A DNA stretch of 64,000 bases from an uncultured Eubacteriales bacterium. Its GTDB lineage: Bacteria > Bacillota > Clostridia > Peptostreptococcales > Anaerovoracaceae. This document shows positions 15,933 through 24,424 of the stretch, piece by piece. Below the pieces are notes generated by a model. That model was not told the origin of the DNA. It ran no database searches and was given only the letters and a program-made list of their open reading frames with translations. The translations under genes and the position numbers were made by a program. The number at the start of each line of letters is the position of its first letter. Position 1 is the first letter of the stretch. Where the stretch lies: the NCBI GenBank assembly GCA_910583765.1, contig CAJTYS010000010.1, forward strand, positions 1-64,000. The letters run 5' to 3'.

Positions 15933-17670
15933 CCTTATCCTCAATTTCCTTCAGCAGTTTTTCCTGCAGAGCTTCGACCTTCATTTCACCCAGTTCTCCG
16001 GCTTTGCTGGAGCGTACTGTCAGGATGCCTGCTTCTGCTTCTCGTTCTCCGATGATGCAAATGTACGGCGTTCTTTCGTTGCGGGCTTCCCTGATCTTGT
16101 AGCCGATCTTTTCGTTCCTCACATCCACTGCGGTCCGCAGTCCTGCTTCTTCAAACCTGCGGCCCACTTCCTGGGCGTAGTCGGTGAATTTCTCTGTCAC
16201 AGTCAGCAGCTTTACCTGGACTGGCGCCAGCCACAGCGGGAATTTTCCGGCAAAATGCTCGGTCAAAATGCCGATGAACCGTTCGATGGATCCAAAGATG
16301 ACCCTGTGGATCATGATCGGTCTGTGCTTTTCTCCGTCCGGACCCACGTATGTCAGATCAAAACGCTGGGGCATCTGGAAATCCAGCTGGATGGTCCCGC
16401 ACTGCCATGTTCTGCCCAGGCAGTCCTCCAAATGAAAATCCAGCTTTGGTCCGTAGAACGCGCCATCACCTTCATTGACCACATAGTCCATGCCCTTCTT
16501 TTCCATGGCCTCCCGCAGGGCGCTAGTGGCTCTTTCCCAATCTTCCTCTGAACCCATGGAATCTTCCGGCTTTGTGGAAAGTTCCACATGATATTTGAAT
16601 CCAAACATGCTGTACACATGATCGATGAAATCAATGACACCCATGATTTCCTCTGTGATCTGTTCTGGCAGCATGAAAATATGCGCGTCATCCTGGGTAA
16701 AGGTCCGCACCCGCATCAAACCGTGGAGCGCGCCGGACAGTTCGTGTCTGTGAACCTGCCCCAATTCTCCCATGCGGATCGGAAAATCCCGATAAGAGTA
16801 CATTTTTCGCTTGTAGGCCAGCATGGAACCAGGACAGTTCATGGGCTTGATGGCATAATCCCCCTCATCGATCTTTGTGAAGTACATGTTGTCTTTGTAA
16901 TGATCCCAGTGGCCGGAAGTGTGCCACAGGGCTTCATTGAGGATGAGGGGCGTTTTGATTTCCTGGTAGCCTCTCTTTCTGTGCTCCTGCCTCCAGAAAT
17001 TTTCCAGTTCATTGCGGATGACCATGCCGTTTGGCATGAAGAACGGGAACCCCGGGCCTTCTTCGTAAAGGGCGAAGAGATCCATTTCTTTGCCAATTTT
17101 GCGGTGATCCCGCAGCTTGGCCTCTTCCAGTTTTTTTAGGTATTCGTCCAGCTCTGCCTGGGATGGGAAGCAGGTGCCATAGATCCGCTGGAGCATCTTG
17201 CGTTTTTCATCGCCTCTCCAGTAGGCGCCTGCCACGCTCTGCAGCTTGACGGCTTTGATCTGTCCGGTCTTTTCCATATGAGGGCCAGCGCAGAGGTCCA
17301 CGAAATCGCCCTGCTGATAAAAGGAGATCACTTCGTCTTCCGGCAAGTCTTCGATCAATTCCACTTTATAATCTTCATCTAATTCTTTCATCTTGGCAAT
17401 GGCTTCGTCCCTAGGCAGCTCAAAACGTTCCAGCGGATAGTTGGCCTGGATGATTTTTTTCATTTCTTTCTGGATCTTGAGCAGATCCTGATCCGTGAAT
17501 TTGTGTTCCAGATCAAAGTCATAATAAAATCCGTTTTCAATGGCCGGTCCGATGGCCAGCTTTGCTTCGGGCCACAGCATTTTCACTGCCTGGGCCAGGA
17601 TATGGGACGTGGTGTGCCTGTAACAGAGCCGCACCTGTTCATCTTCAAAATTAATTTTTGCTTTTGCCAT
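15925..17670 (-). CDS. thrS: Threonyl-tRNA synthetase lacking the TGS domain
   Basis: A 581-residue class II synthetase. The editing domain is intact (His19 and His23 in HTTSH; Cys127 and His131 in DLCAGPH). The catalytic domain has zinc ligands Cys279 (KPMNCPGS), His330 (TFTQDDAH) and the late His in MIHRVIFGS, plus a C-terminal anticodon domain. The usual N-terminal TGS domain of about 60 residues is absent: the protein starts directly with the editing domain. The ATG is well placed behind an AGGAGG site and only 16 bases after ddl, so there is no room for a missing TGS domain or a T-box leader. It charges tRNA-Thr. Confidence 0.95.
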   Translation of the reverse strand: MAKAKINFEDEQVRLCYRHTTSHILAQAVKMLWPEAKLAIGPAIENGFYYDFDLEHKFTDQDLLKIQKEMKKIIQANYPLERFELPRDEAIAKMKELDEDYKVELIEDLPEDEVISFYQQGDFVDLCAGPHMEKTGQIKAVKLQSVAGAYWRGDEKRKMLQRIYGTCFPSQAELDEYLKKLEEAKLRDHRKIGKEMDLFALYEEGPGFPFFMPNGMVIRNELENFWRQEHRKRGYQEIKTPLILNEALWHTSGHWDHYKDNMYFTKIDEGDYAIKPMNCPGSMLAYKRKMYSYRDFPIRMGELGQVHRHELSGALHGLMRVRTFTQDDAHIFMLPEQITEEIMGVIDFIDHVYSMFGFKYHVELSTKPEDSMGSEEDWERATSALREAMEKKGMDYVVNEGDGAFYGPKLDFHLEDCLGRTWQCGTIQLDFQMPQRFDLTYVGPDGEKHRPIMIHRVIFGSIERFIGILTEHFAGKFPLWLAPVQVKLLTVTEKFTDYAQEVGRRFEEAGLRTAVDVRNEKIGYKIREARNERTPYICIIGEREAEAGILTVRSSKAGELGEMKVEALQEKLLKEIEDKDV

Positions 17671-17686
17671 GTTTTTATCCTCCTGT

Positions 17687-18760
17687 TCATTCCATTTTAT
17701 CTGTTGCCAAGTCGATCAGCATGGTGAGCATGTCTTTGTAGGGAATGCCGCTCGCCTCCCATAACTTTGGATACATGCTGATTTTCGTGAATCCCGGCAT
17801 AGTATTGATTTCATTAAATATGACGCGTTCTTCTTTGTCCAGGAAAAAATCTACCCGTGACAGGCCTCTGCAGCCCATGGCGCTGTAAACGTCCAGCGCC
17901 GCCTGCTGAATTTCTTCCTGCTTTTCCTGGGAAATGTCATCCATGACTCTGGTTTTAGAGCCTTGACTGATGTATTTGGCCTCATAATCATAAAATTCGC
18001 CTGCCGCTAGGATTTCTCCCACAAGAGATGCTCTTGGGTGGCGGTTTCCCAGAACCGCGACTTCGATCTCTCTGCCCACGATGGCCTCTTCCACCAGGAT
18101 CTTATGATCTTCTTGTGCTGCGATCCGTATGGCATCAAACAGTTCTCTGCTGTTCTTTGCCTTAGAGATCCCAACAGAGGACCCTGCGTTTGCCGGCTTC
18201 ACAAAGAGCGGATACGTTCTCTTGAAATGCTCCTCCGCTTCTTTTAGGATGCCCTGTGGATCGGACGCAAAGGCATAGCGGTCTGTCAAGTAAAAGTCCG
18301 CCTGCCTCACGCCAGTGCCCGCAATGATCTGCTTGGTGATCGCTTTGTCCATGCAGGCCGCGGAAGCCGTGGTTCCCGCACCCACATAGGGAATCCCTGC
18401 CAAGTCGAAAAGTCCCTGCAGCGTCCCGTCCTCACCGTGCTTTCCATGGAGCACTGCGAAAGCCGCGTCAATGGGGAGCCGCTGGAATCTGTCGTCACTT
18501 TCAAACACGATCAAACCGTGATCCGATGTGTCCGGCGACAAGATAGCCCTGCGGTTGGCCGGATCTTCCTGCCAGCTCCCATCCTCTATATGGGAAACAG
18601 GGGAATCTGTCAAAAACCAGTTCCCCTCTTTTGTGATGCCCATTTTGTATACTTCATATTTCTCTTTGTCCAGATGTTTCAGCACCGAGGCCGCTGACAT
18701 GCGGGAAACCTCGTGTTCTGAAGATGCTCCTCCAAAGAGGAGCAGCAGTTTCTGCTTCAT
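17687..18760 (-). CDS. ddl: D-alanine--D-alanine ligase
   Basis: A 357-residue ATP-grasp enzyme that makes the D-Ala-D-Ala dipeptide of peptidoglycan. Visible features are the N-terminal LLFGGASSEHEVS, the HGKHGEDGTLQGLFDLAGIPYVG block, the central ATP-grasp strands (YPLFVKPANAGSSVGISKA) and the metal-binding C-terminus (RVDFFLDKEERVIFNEINTMPGFTK split across strands). It lies between an LCP ligase gene and thrS in one operon. An in-frame ATG at 18790 overlaps the preceding gene without a ribosome site; the ATG at 18760 matches the family N-terminus. Confidence 0.94.
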   Translation of the reverse strand: MKQKLLLLFGGASSEHEVSRMSAASVLKHLDKEKYEVYKMGITKEGNWFLTDSPVSHIEDGSWQEDPANRRAILSPDTSDHGLIVFESDDRFQRLPIDAAFAVLHGKHGEDGTLQGLFDLAGIPYVGAGTTASAACMDKAITKQIIAGTGVRQADFYLTDRYAFASDPQGILKEAEEHFKRTYPLFVKPANAGSSVGISKAKNSRELFDAIRIAAQEDHKILVEEAIVGREIEVAVLGNRHPRASLVGEILAAGEFYDYEAKYISQGSKTRVMDDISQEKQEEIQQAALDVYSAMGCRGLSRVDFFLDKEERVIFNEINTMPGFTKISMYPKLWEASGIPYKDMLTMLIDLATDKME

Positions 18761-18783
18761 GCTACCATCCCTTCTCTGGAAAT

Positions 18784-20157
18784 CTACCATTTTCCGGTTA
18801 TGCTGGAAATGCTGTCGCTGATGCTCTTTACCTTGTCTGTCGGCTGGTAATCCTTTTGTTCAAAGAATTCTTCGTGGAGTTGGACCACGTTCCGTTCTAA
18901 AGTCACTGGCGGTCCGTACCAAATGCCGTTGTAAGTCCAATCCGTCCAGTGATATGGCCAGCTTTTGCTCTCTGTGATGCTATAGGACGCTAGTTCCAAA
19001 AGGATCTCCATCATCTGATTGGTTGTCATATTTGTCTTGATGTCCGGCAGGATCTCATTGGCGATCTCATTGAGCTGATTCAGACTCAATGTCTTTGCCT
19101 TATTGAAAGCCGCAGCAAGAACGATCTTCATTCGTTCGTTCCGCCTGTGATCCCCTTGCGCGGAATCCTTTCGGATCCTGGCGTAGGTCACGGCCTGGAT
19201 CCCGTTGAGCGTTTGCTTTCCGGCTTTTTTGATTTTCTTTTTGGATCCGCCAATGTTTTTCTGTGTATCCTTGATATATTTGTTCATTTCCTTGATCTCA
19301 GATTCTTTGATCTCAATATCAAGGCCGCCCAATGCGTCTACGGTGTCAGCCACAGATTTCCAGTTGACCACCACCACCTCTTCACAGTTCAAATCCAAGT
19401 TGCGGTTGATGGTTTGCAGCGTCTGGGTCGCGCCTCCGTAAAAATAGGCGTGGGTCATTTTATCCAGCCCATAGTTGTCCCCGATGTTCACATAAGTATC
19501 GCGGTACAGGGACACCAGCCTGACTTCATTGGTTCGTTTGTCCACGCTGGCGATGATCATGGCATCGCTTCGCGTCTGTTTATCATCGTTCATGTCCCTG
19601 GCATCGATCCCCAAAAGGGCGATGTTCCGGTAATTGGTTAGTTCCTTGGCCACTCTGCTGTCAATGCCCAGCGCCTTTCTGTTGACTTTCACCTGGCCTA
19701 CCATATCCAATTTGGAATGAACCACTGTCAGTCCAGTCCCGATCACGCCACCCAGCGCAAGGACTGCTGCCAGCACGATGCTGGTGATCACGATGAGTTT
19801 CGTGTTCTTCTTTTTTTTCTTTGGTGTCTTTTGCTTTGCCCGTGCTTTCCTGCTTCTCTTTGGTTCCACCGCCGGTTCCCAGGATGCATCTTCCTCCCAA
19901 GGATTTTCTTCTTCCAATTCTTGCTCCGGCTCTTCTGGTGTCCACTGTGGTGTTTTCTCTGATTCCCAAAATGATTCCTGCTTTGGTGCGCGCACCGCTC
20001 CCGCAGGTTTCCAAAAGGATTCCAAATCCAGTCCATTGGCTGTTTCTTTTGCTTCCTGTTTTTCTTCGGTGCTTTGATCTCCTTTGTCCAGCAAACTTCT
20101 CAGGGCCTGCTCGATTTCGTCAATTTGCTTGGTGTTCTCAAATTTCTCAGAGCCCAT
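18784..20157 (-). CDS. LytR-CpsA-Psr (LCP) family cell-wall polymer ligase, paralog A
   Basis: A 457-residue type II membrane protein. It has an acidic Glu/Lys-rich cytoplasmic tail (about 115 residues), one transmembrane helix (about 118-145) and an extracellular LCP domain with RSDAMIIASVD, SLYRDTYVNIG, the Asp-Lys-Met-Thr-His segment and ARIRKDSAQGDHRRNERMK. The conserved Asp and Arg residues that bind the pyrophosphate of lipid-linked polymer are present. LCP proteins attach wall teichoic acid or capsule to peptidoglycan MurNAc, which fits the polymer locus at 32-56 kb. It is first gene of an operon with ddl, thrS and DUF2007. Its core is strikingly similar to the neighbouring paralog B. 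Confidence 0.93.
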   Translation of the reverse strand: MGSEKFENTKQIDEIEQALRSLLDKGDQSTEEKQEAKETANGLDLESFWKPAGAVRAPKQESFWESEKTPQWTPEEPEQELEEENPWEEDASWEPAVEPKRSRKARAKQKTPKKKKKNTKLIVITSIVLAAVLALGGVIGTGLTVVHSKLDMVGQVKVNRKALGIDSRVAKELTNYRNIALLGIDARDMNDDKQTRSDAMIIASVDKRTNEVRLVSLYRDTYVNIGDNYGLDKMTHAYFYGGATQTLQTINRNLDLNCEEVVVVNWKSVADTVDALGGLDIEIKESEIKEMNKYIKDTQKNIGGSKKKIKKAGKQTLNGIQAVTYARIRKDSAQGDHRRNERMKIVLAAAFNKAKTLSLNQLNEIANEILPDIKTNMTTNQMMEILLELASYSITESKSWPYHWTDWTYNGIWYGPPVTLERNVVQLHEEFFEQKDYQPTDKVKSISDSISSITGKW

Positions 20158-20241
20158 TCGGAGTTCTCCTTTCCGTATCCCCCTGCTGCATCAAATGACT
20201 GTTTCAGTTTTTGCCGCGTTTATTTCCACAAATAATTTTTA

Positions 20242-20270
20242 ATTATACCAACGCTGAACAAAAATTGCAA
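20242..20270 (-). promoter_or_regulatory. Promoter of the LCP-A operon
   Basis: Minus strand: TTGCAA (20265-20270), exactly 17 bases, then TATAAT (20242-20247), about 85 bases upstream of the start and followed by an AAAGGAG ribosome site. Confidence 0.85.
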
Positions 20271-20278
20271 CTTTTCCA

Positions 20279-21658
20279 TCAATAGTATCCTGTGCGTCTG
20301 GAAATTTCCCCGCTGATTTCCTGTACAGTGCCCGTTGGTTTATAGCCTTTTTGTCCAAAATATTTCTTGTGGAGTTTTTTCACGTTGCTTTCCAAGGTGA
20401 CAGGCGGTCCGCACCATGCGCCATTGTAATTGGTCCAGCCTCTGGTGTCAAAGGGCCAGCCTGTGCTTCCGCTCATATCGTAGCGGAGAAAATCTATCAT
20501 GACTTTCAGCATGGTGTTGGTTTCCATGTTGGTCTTGATCTGCGGCAGCACGTTCTCCGCGATTTCGTTGAGCTTCATAGGATTCGTCTTCTTGGCTTTG
20601 TCCACGGCTGCCGCTACTACGATTTTCATGCGTTCGTTGCGCCGGTAATCTCCCTCAGCCGAGTCCTTTCGGATCCTTGCATAAGTGACAGCCTGGTTGC
20701 CGTTGAGAATCTGCTTTCCTGGCTTCTTGATTTTTTTCTTCGGTCCACCGATGTTTTTCTGGGTGTCCTTGATATACTTATTCATCTCCTTGATTTCTGA
20801 TTCCTGAATATCCACCTCAATGCCGCCTAATCCGTCAATGGCGTCAGCCACTGCTTTCCAGTTGACGATGACCGCCTCTTTGATGTTCAGATCCATATTT
20901 TCATTGAGACTGTGAAGCGTTGCTGTGGTCCCCGCGTAAGCATGGACGTTGGTGATCTTGTCGTATCCGTATTTTTCATTCACATGCAGGTACGTGTCCC
21001 TGTACACGGAAATCTGCCTGATCTTTTCCTTTGTCTTGTCAATGCTCAAAATGATGATAGCATCGGTCCTAGATGATTTATAATCGTCCATGTCTCTGGA
21101 ATCCACCCCGAGAAGAGCGATGTTTTGGTAATCCTTTAGGTCTTGTTCCACTTGCGGTGAGATTCCTAGATTGGATTGATTGATTTCCAGGTCTCCTACC
21201 TTTTCCATCATTCCCATGACAAAAAGGACTCCGGCCGCGCCTGCTATGATCAGCAGCAAAATAATGATCAATATGATTTTCCAGGCCCATCCTTTTTTCT
21301 TTTTCTTCTGTTTTTTTCTGCCTTTTTTGTCGTAGTGGTCTTGTTTTTCCAAGGCCTTTCTTTCTTTCCTCGTGAGTTTTGGCTCTTCCTGGTCATTGGC
21401 AAAAATCGGCTTGGATTTTTTCTTTGGGGATGGTTTCATGCTGCCGTCAGGCGAATAATTGGCATCAGGCCGCTGCCGCATGGAAAGGTATTCCTGATAC
21501 GCTTCATCTTGCTGCTGCTGCCGTCTCTGCTGTTCCTTCTGCCTGCTGCGCTGCTGGTCGCGATTTTGAAAGATCTGATTCGTTTCCTCCCATCTATCGC
21601 CAGGAAGCGTGTCTCGCCTGCGTTCCCCCTGCATCCCATTGTATTTGTCTGATCTCAT
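20279..21658 (-). CDS. LytR-CpsA-Psr (LCP) family cell-wall polymer ligase, paralog B
   Basis: A 459-residue type II membrane protein. A long charged cytoplasmic tail (Gln/Arg-rich, then KKKSK and RKKQKKKKK basic runs) leads to one transmembrane helix (about 125-150) and an extracellular LCP domain with SRTDAIIILSID, SVYRDTYLHVN and ARIRKDSAEGDYRRNERMK. The function is transfer of undecaprenyl-linked polymer to the wall, as for paralog A. The reading frame is open to 21862, but the promoter at 21693-21721 and an AAGGAG site show that translation starts at the ATG at 21658. The product shares long near-identical stretches with paralog A, so the pair arose by tandem duplication. Confidence 0.93.
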   Translation of the reverse strand: MRSDKYNGMQGERRRDTLPGDRWEETNQIFQNRDQQRSRQKEQQRRQQQQDEAYQEYLSMRQRPDANYSPDGSMKPSPKKKSKPIFANDQEEPKLTRKERKALEKQDHYDKKGRKKQKKKKKGWAWKIILIIILLLIIAGAAGVLFVMGMMEKVGDLEINQSNLGISPQVEQDLKDYQNIALLGVDSRDMDDYKSSRTDAIIILSIDKTKEKIRQISVYRDTYLHVNEKYGYDKITNVHAYAGTTATLHSLNENMDLNIKEAVIVNWKAVADAIDGLGGIEVDIQESEIKEMNKYIKDTQKNIGGPKKKIKKPGKQILNGNQAVTYARIRKDSAEGDYRRNERMKIVVAAAVDKAKKTNPMKLNEIAENVLPQIKTNMETNTMLKVMIDFLRYDMSGSTGWPFDTRGWTNYNGAWCGPPVTLESNVKKLHKKYFGQKGYKPTGTVQEISGEISRRTGYY

Positions 21659-21692
21659 AGAGCTTTTTCTCCTTACTTGTATAGCGTTGTTT

Positions 21693-21721
21693 ATTATAGC
21701 AGTAAATAGGGAAAAAGGCAA
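21693..21721 (-). promoter_or_regulatory. Promoter of LCP-B
   Basis: Minus strand: TTGCCT (21716-21721), 17-base spacer, TATAAT (21693-21698), with the ATG 35 bases downstream. The layout mirrors the LCP-A promoter. Confidence 0.85.
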
Positions 21722-21770
21722 GGAAGGCCGCAGAAAGAGGGCGTACAAATAAGAAAAATTTAAGAACTTT

Positions 21771-21809
21771 AAGAAAAGCACAAGAGGATCGCTTTCCTCG
21801 ACCCTCTTG
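21771..21809 (-). terminator. Terminator of the LysR-ABC importer operon
   Basis: Minus strand: an 11-bp stem, CAAGAGGGTCG with CGATCCTCTTG (one G-T pair), loop AGGAAAG, followed by TGCTTTTCTT. It lies 25 bases after the ATPase stop codon. Confidence 0.7.
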
Positions 21810-21834
21810 CCTTTGATGCTTTTGATTTTGTGTG

Positions 21835-22599
21835 TTATGCGTTGGATTGATCCTCTTCCCACAACGCTTCATTGAACATTTTCCACAACTCGCCGTATCC
21901 TTCGGAAGCTGGGGTCACTGGTTTTGGAATCGGGTTTTCCGTGTCAATTTTGATCTTGCCCTGCTTTGAGAAAAGCGCGATGCGCGTCCCCAGCACCAGT
22001 GCTTCCTGAATATTATGGGTGATAAAAATCACTGTGGCGTTTTCTTTTTCCTTGATTTTCCAAAGCTCTGCCTGCAGCTTGTTTCTTGTCATAGCGTCCA
22101 GGCTGGCAAAAGGCTCGTCCATGAGTATGATCTTAGGATTCAGCGCCAGTCCTTTGGCAATGGCTACTCTCTGCTTCATGCCGCCGCTGAGCTGATGGGG
22201 ATAAAAATCTCCGTACCCTTTCAGCCCTACTAATTCCAAGTGTTCCTCCGCAATGCGATCTAGCTGGGCCTTGTCTTTGATCCCATTGATCTTCAGCGGA
22301 TACTGAATGTTCTTTTTCACGGTTTTCCATGGAAACAGCTGATTGAAATCCTGGAACACCATGATCCGGTCGATCCCCGGCTTGTCCACTTTGTTTCCTT
22401 CTACTAGGATTTCGCCTTCGTAATCTTCAAACCCCGCGATGCAGCGGATCAATGTGGTTTTCCCGCAGCCAGAAGGTCCTAGTATACAGAGAAAATCTCC
22501 CTGTTCCACAGTCAGATTCAGATCCTTTAGGATATCAGGCGATCCTGGGGAGTCGTGATAATTTTTGGTCATGCCTTTTACTTCTAACAGCTTGCTCAT
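21835..22599 (-). CDS. ABC importer ATPase (SsuB/TauB/NrtD type)
   Basis: A 254-residue ATPase. It has Walker A GPSGCGKTT, Q-loop FQDFNQLFPWKTV, signature LSGGMKQRVAIAKGLA, Walker B IILMDEPFASLD and H-loop ITHNIQEA. The FPW after the Q-loop and the DEPFASLDA block are typical of the nitrate/sulfonate/taurine and pyrimidine-precursor importers. The ATG at 22599 overlaps the permease stop (ATGA), showing translational coupling; a slightly longer in-frame start at 22614 lies inside the permease gene. Confidence 0.92.
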   Translation of the reverse strand: MSKLLEVKGMTKNYHDSPGSPDILKDLNLTVEQGDFLCILGPSGCGKTTLIRCIAGFEDYEGEILVEGNKVDKPGIDRIMVFQDFNQLFPWKTVKKNIQYPLKINGIKDKAQLDRIAEEHLELVGLKGYGDFYPHQLSGGMKQRVAIAKGLALNPKIILMDEPFASLDAMTRNKLQAELWKIKEKENATVIFITHNIQEALVLGTRIALFSKQGKIKIDTENPIPKPVTPASEGYGELWKMFNEALWEEDQSNA

Positions 22600-23363
22600 C
22601 TCACCATCCCCCATTTCTTCACAGTCCGCTTTTCGATCGTATGGAACACGCCGTATTCCACGATGATGCCGATAATAATGATCACGATCAAAGCCGCGAA
22701 CACGCCGGCAATGTCAACATTGGTGCGCTTCATGAAGATAAACCAGCCGATCCCCGCGCCGGAGCCGGTGGTGCCGAATATCATTTCCACGCTGATCAGG
22801 CCTCTCCAGGCCCTGGCCCAGCCTACCCGCATGCCGGACAGCACATGGGTAAAAGCCGCGGGCAGATAAACGCCTGTCACCAGACTAAGGCCTTTCAGCC
22901 CCATGTTCTTCCCGCTCTCAATGTAAATGCTGGACACGGATTTGAATCCGTCCATGATGCTCCTGGACATAGGCCACAGGATGGAATGGACCACGATGAA
23001 AATAATGGTCCCCTCTCCAATGCCGATCCAAAGGATGGCCAGGGGCAGCAAAGCCACGCCCGGCAAAAGGTCGCAGACCGACACCACCAGATTGTAGATG
23101 GCATGAAAGGTCTTGCTCACGACTGCGATGCTGGAAAAGATAAAAGCCAGGACGATTCCAATGGCCAGCCCTTTTATGATCAGGCTCATGGAATACAAGG
23201 TGTACGCCAGCAAGCTGTCATCCTTGAATCCATCGACAAAACTTTCCCCGATCTCCGCAAGGGACGGAAACATGAGCTGCGGGAACACCTGCATCTGGTA
23301 TACCGCCTGCCATGCTGCCAGGAAACAGATAATAAATATGATTTGCGTTCTAATCTCTTTCAT
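22596..23363 (-). CDS. ABC importer permease (SsuC/TauC type)
   Basis: A 255-residue membrane protein with about six helices and the BPD-transporter EAA-type loop. The segment LVTGVYLPAAFTHVLSGMRVGWARAW matches the usual PA..P....GL(R)...G.AW pattern of SsuC, TauC and NrtB; it spans about residues 160-185. It forms the channel with the ATPase and receives substrate from the lipoprotein encoded upstream, 37 bases away. Confidence 0.92.
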   Translation of the reverse strand: MKEIRTQIIFIICFLAAWQAVYQMQVFPQLMFPSLAEIGESFVDGFKDDSLLAYTLYSMSLIIKGLAIGIVLAFIFSSIAVVSKTFHAIYNLVVSVCDLLPGVALLPLAILWIGIGEGTIIFIVVHSILWPMSRSIMDGFKSVSSIYIESGKNMGLKGLSLVTGVYLPAAFTHVLSGMRVGWARAWRGLISVEMIFGTTGSGAGIGWFIFMKRTNVDIAGVFAALIVIIIIGIIVEYGVFHTIEKRTVKKWGMVR

Positions 23364-23400
23364 GTTACGGTTTCTCTTTCTCTGTGATCTGGTTTCCCGC

Positions 23401-24396
23401 TTAGTTTCCTTTTACATTGTCAAAGGCCAGATCGCTCAGCGCTTTCGGACCGTCGTTTTCCAGGAAGCCGTTTTCTGCCATGAAGTTGGCGAAATCCATG
23501 ATGCCCTTGGCTTCCGTGGTGTATACGCAGGACTCATCGTTGAGCCACTGGAGCATGGTAGCCGCGTCCACATCTTCATTTCCACAAAGCATTTCCGCTG
23601 CTTCCTCTTTGTTTTCATTGAGATACTTGATCGCGTCTTCCATTGCCGCTACTACCGCGTCATACAGTTCTGGATTCTTTTCCTTCAACTCTGTGGAAGC
23701 CACGCCCACGATAAAGGAGTTTCCGCTTGGCCATACGGATTCCAGTGCCTCTACTTCTGAAATTCCGTCTTCCTTTTCTTCTTTGAACACATAAGGGGAC
23801 GTGGTCAGCTGGCAGTCCACGCTTCCCGCGATGAGAGCCGCCATTCCATCAGGATGCGCCATGGCTACGATGTTGTTGTCCAGCGCGTGCGCATCACCCA
23901 GCTGCTCTTTGGCTGCCATGGCCAGCAGGATGTGCTGGAAGCTTCCGATGTTGACCAAAGCGATCTTTTCTTTTTTAATATCCTTCAGGCTCTTGATGTT
24001 CGCCTTGTTGGTCATGATCCTGTGAGGCTGCGCGGACATATTGGCGAAGATTTTGTATGGAACGCCGCTGGTAACGCCTGTGATGGCAGGTCCCAGACCC
24101 ATGGCGCCCACATCAATGCTTCCGGAAGCGAATCCTTCATTGATGGCAGAACCGGAGTTCAGTGTCGCCCATTCCACTTCTACGTTTTCGTAATGCTTTT
24201 CGATGAGCTTTTGCTCTTGCATCACCTGGAGCGGCGCATAAGCCATGCCGTACTGGAAGGCCACGGTCAGCTTTTCTTTTTCACCCTTTTCGCCTTCTGC
24301 TGAATCTGACGAAGAGGAACCGCCTCCGCAGGCAGCCAGGCTGCCCAGCAAAACGACTGTCATAACGATTGCTAATAACCTTTTCAAATGTTTCAT
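23401..24396 (-). CDS. ABC importer substrate-binding lipoprotein (NMT1/SsuA-like)
   Basis: A 331-residue lipoprotein. The signal peptide ends in the lipobox LAAC (Cys23) followed by a GGGSSSSDS linker. The mature part has the type II periplasmic-binding fold of the NMT1/THI5/SsuA group: LTVAFQYGMAYAPLQVMQEQ at the start, then the SIDVGAMGLGPAI and GMAALIAGSVDC blocks. The family binds sulfonates, taurine, nitrate or thiamine precursors; nothing here fixes the substrate. Its position next to LysR and divergent from an acyl ligase suggests an organic acid or amine (inference). Confidence 0.9.
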   Translation of the reverse strand: MKHLKRLLAIVMTVVLLGSLAACGGGSSSSDSAEGEKGEKEKLTVAFQYGMAYAPLQVMQEQKLIEKHYENVEVEWATLNSGSAINEGFASGSIDVGAMGLGPAITGVTSGVPYKIFANMSAQPHRIMTNKANIKSLKDIKKEKIALVNIGSFQHILLAMAAKEQLGDAHALDNNIVAMAHPDGMAALIAGSVDCQLTTSPYVFKEEKEDGISEVEALESVWPSGNSFIVGVASTELKEKNPELYDAVVAAMEDAIKYLNENKEEAAEMLCGNEDVDAATMLQWLNDESCVYTTEAKGIMDFANFMAENGFLENDGPKALSDLAFDNVKGN

Positions 24397-24424
24397 TTTT
24401 TCTCTCCTTTTTGTAATTCTTTTA

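Noticed and set aside
17671..17700. T-box riboswitch upstream of thrS
   Set aside because: Only 16 bases separate ddl and thrS; no stem-loop or T-box sequence is present.
20279..21862. Longer reading of LCP-B starting at 21862
   Set aside because: The upstream part crosses a strong promoter and a terminator; the ATG at 21658 has a good ribosome site.
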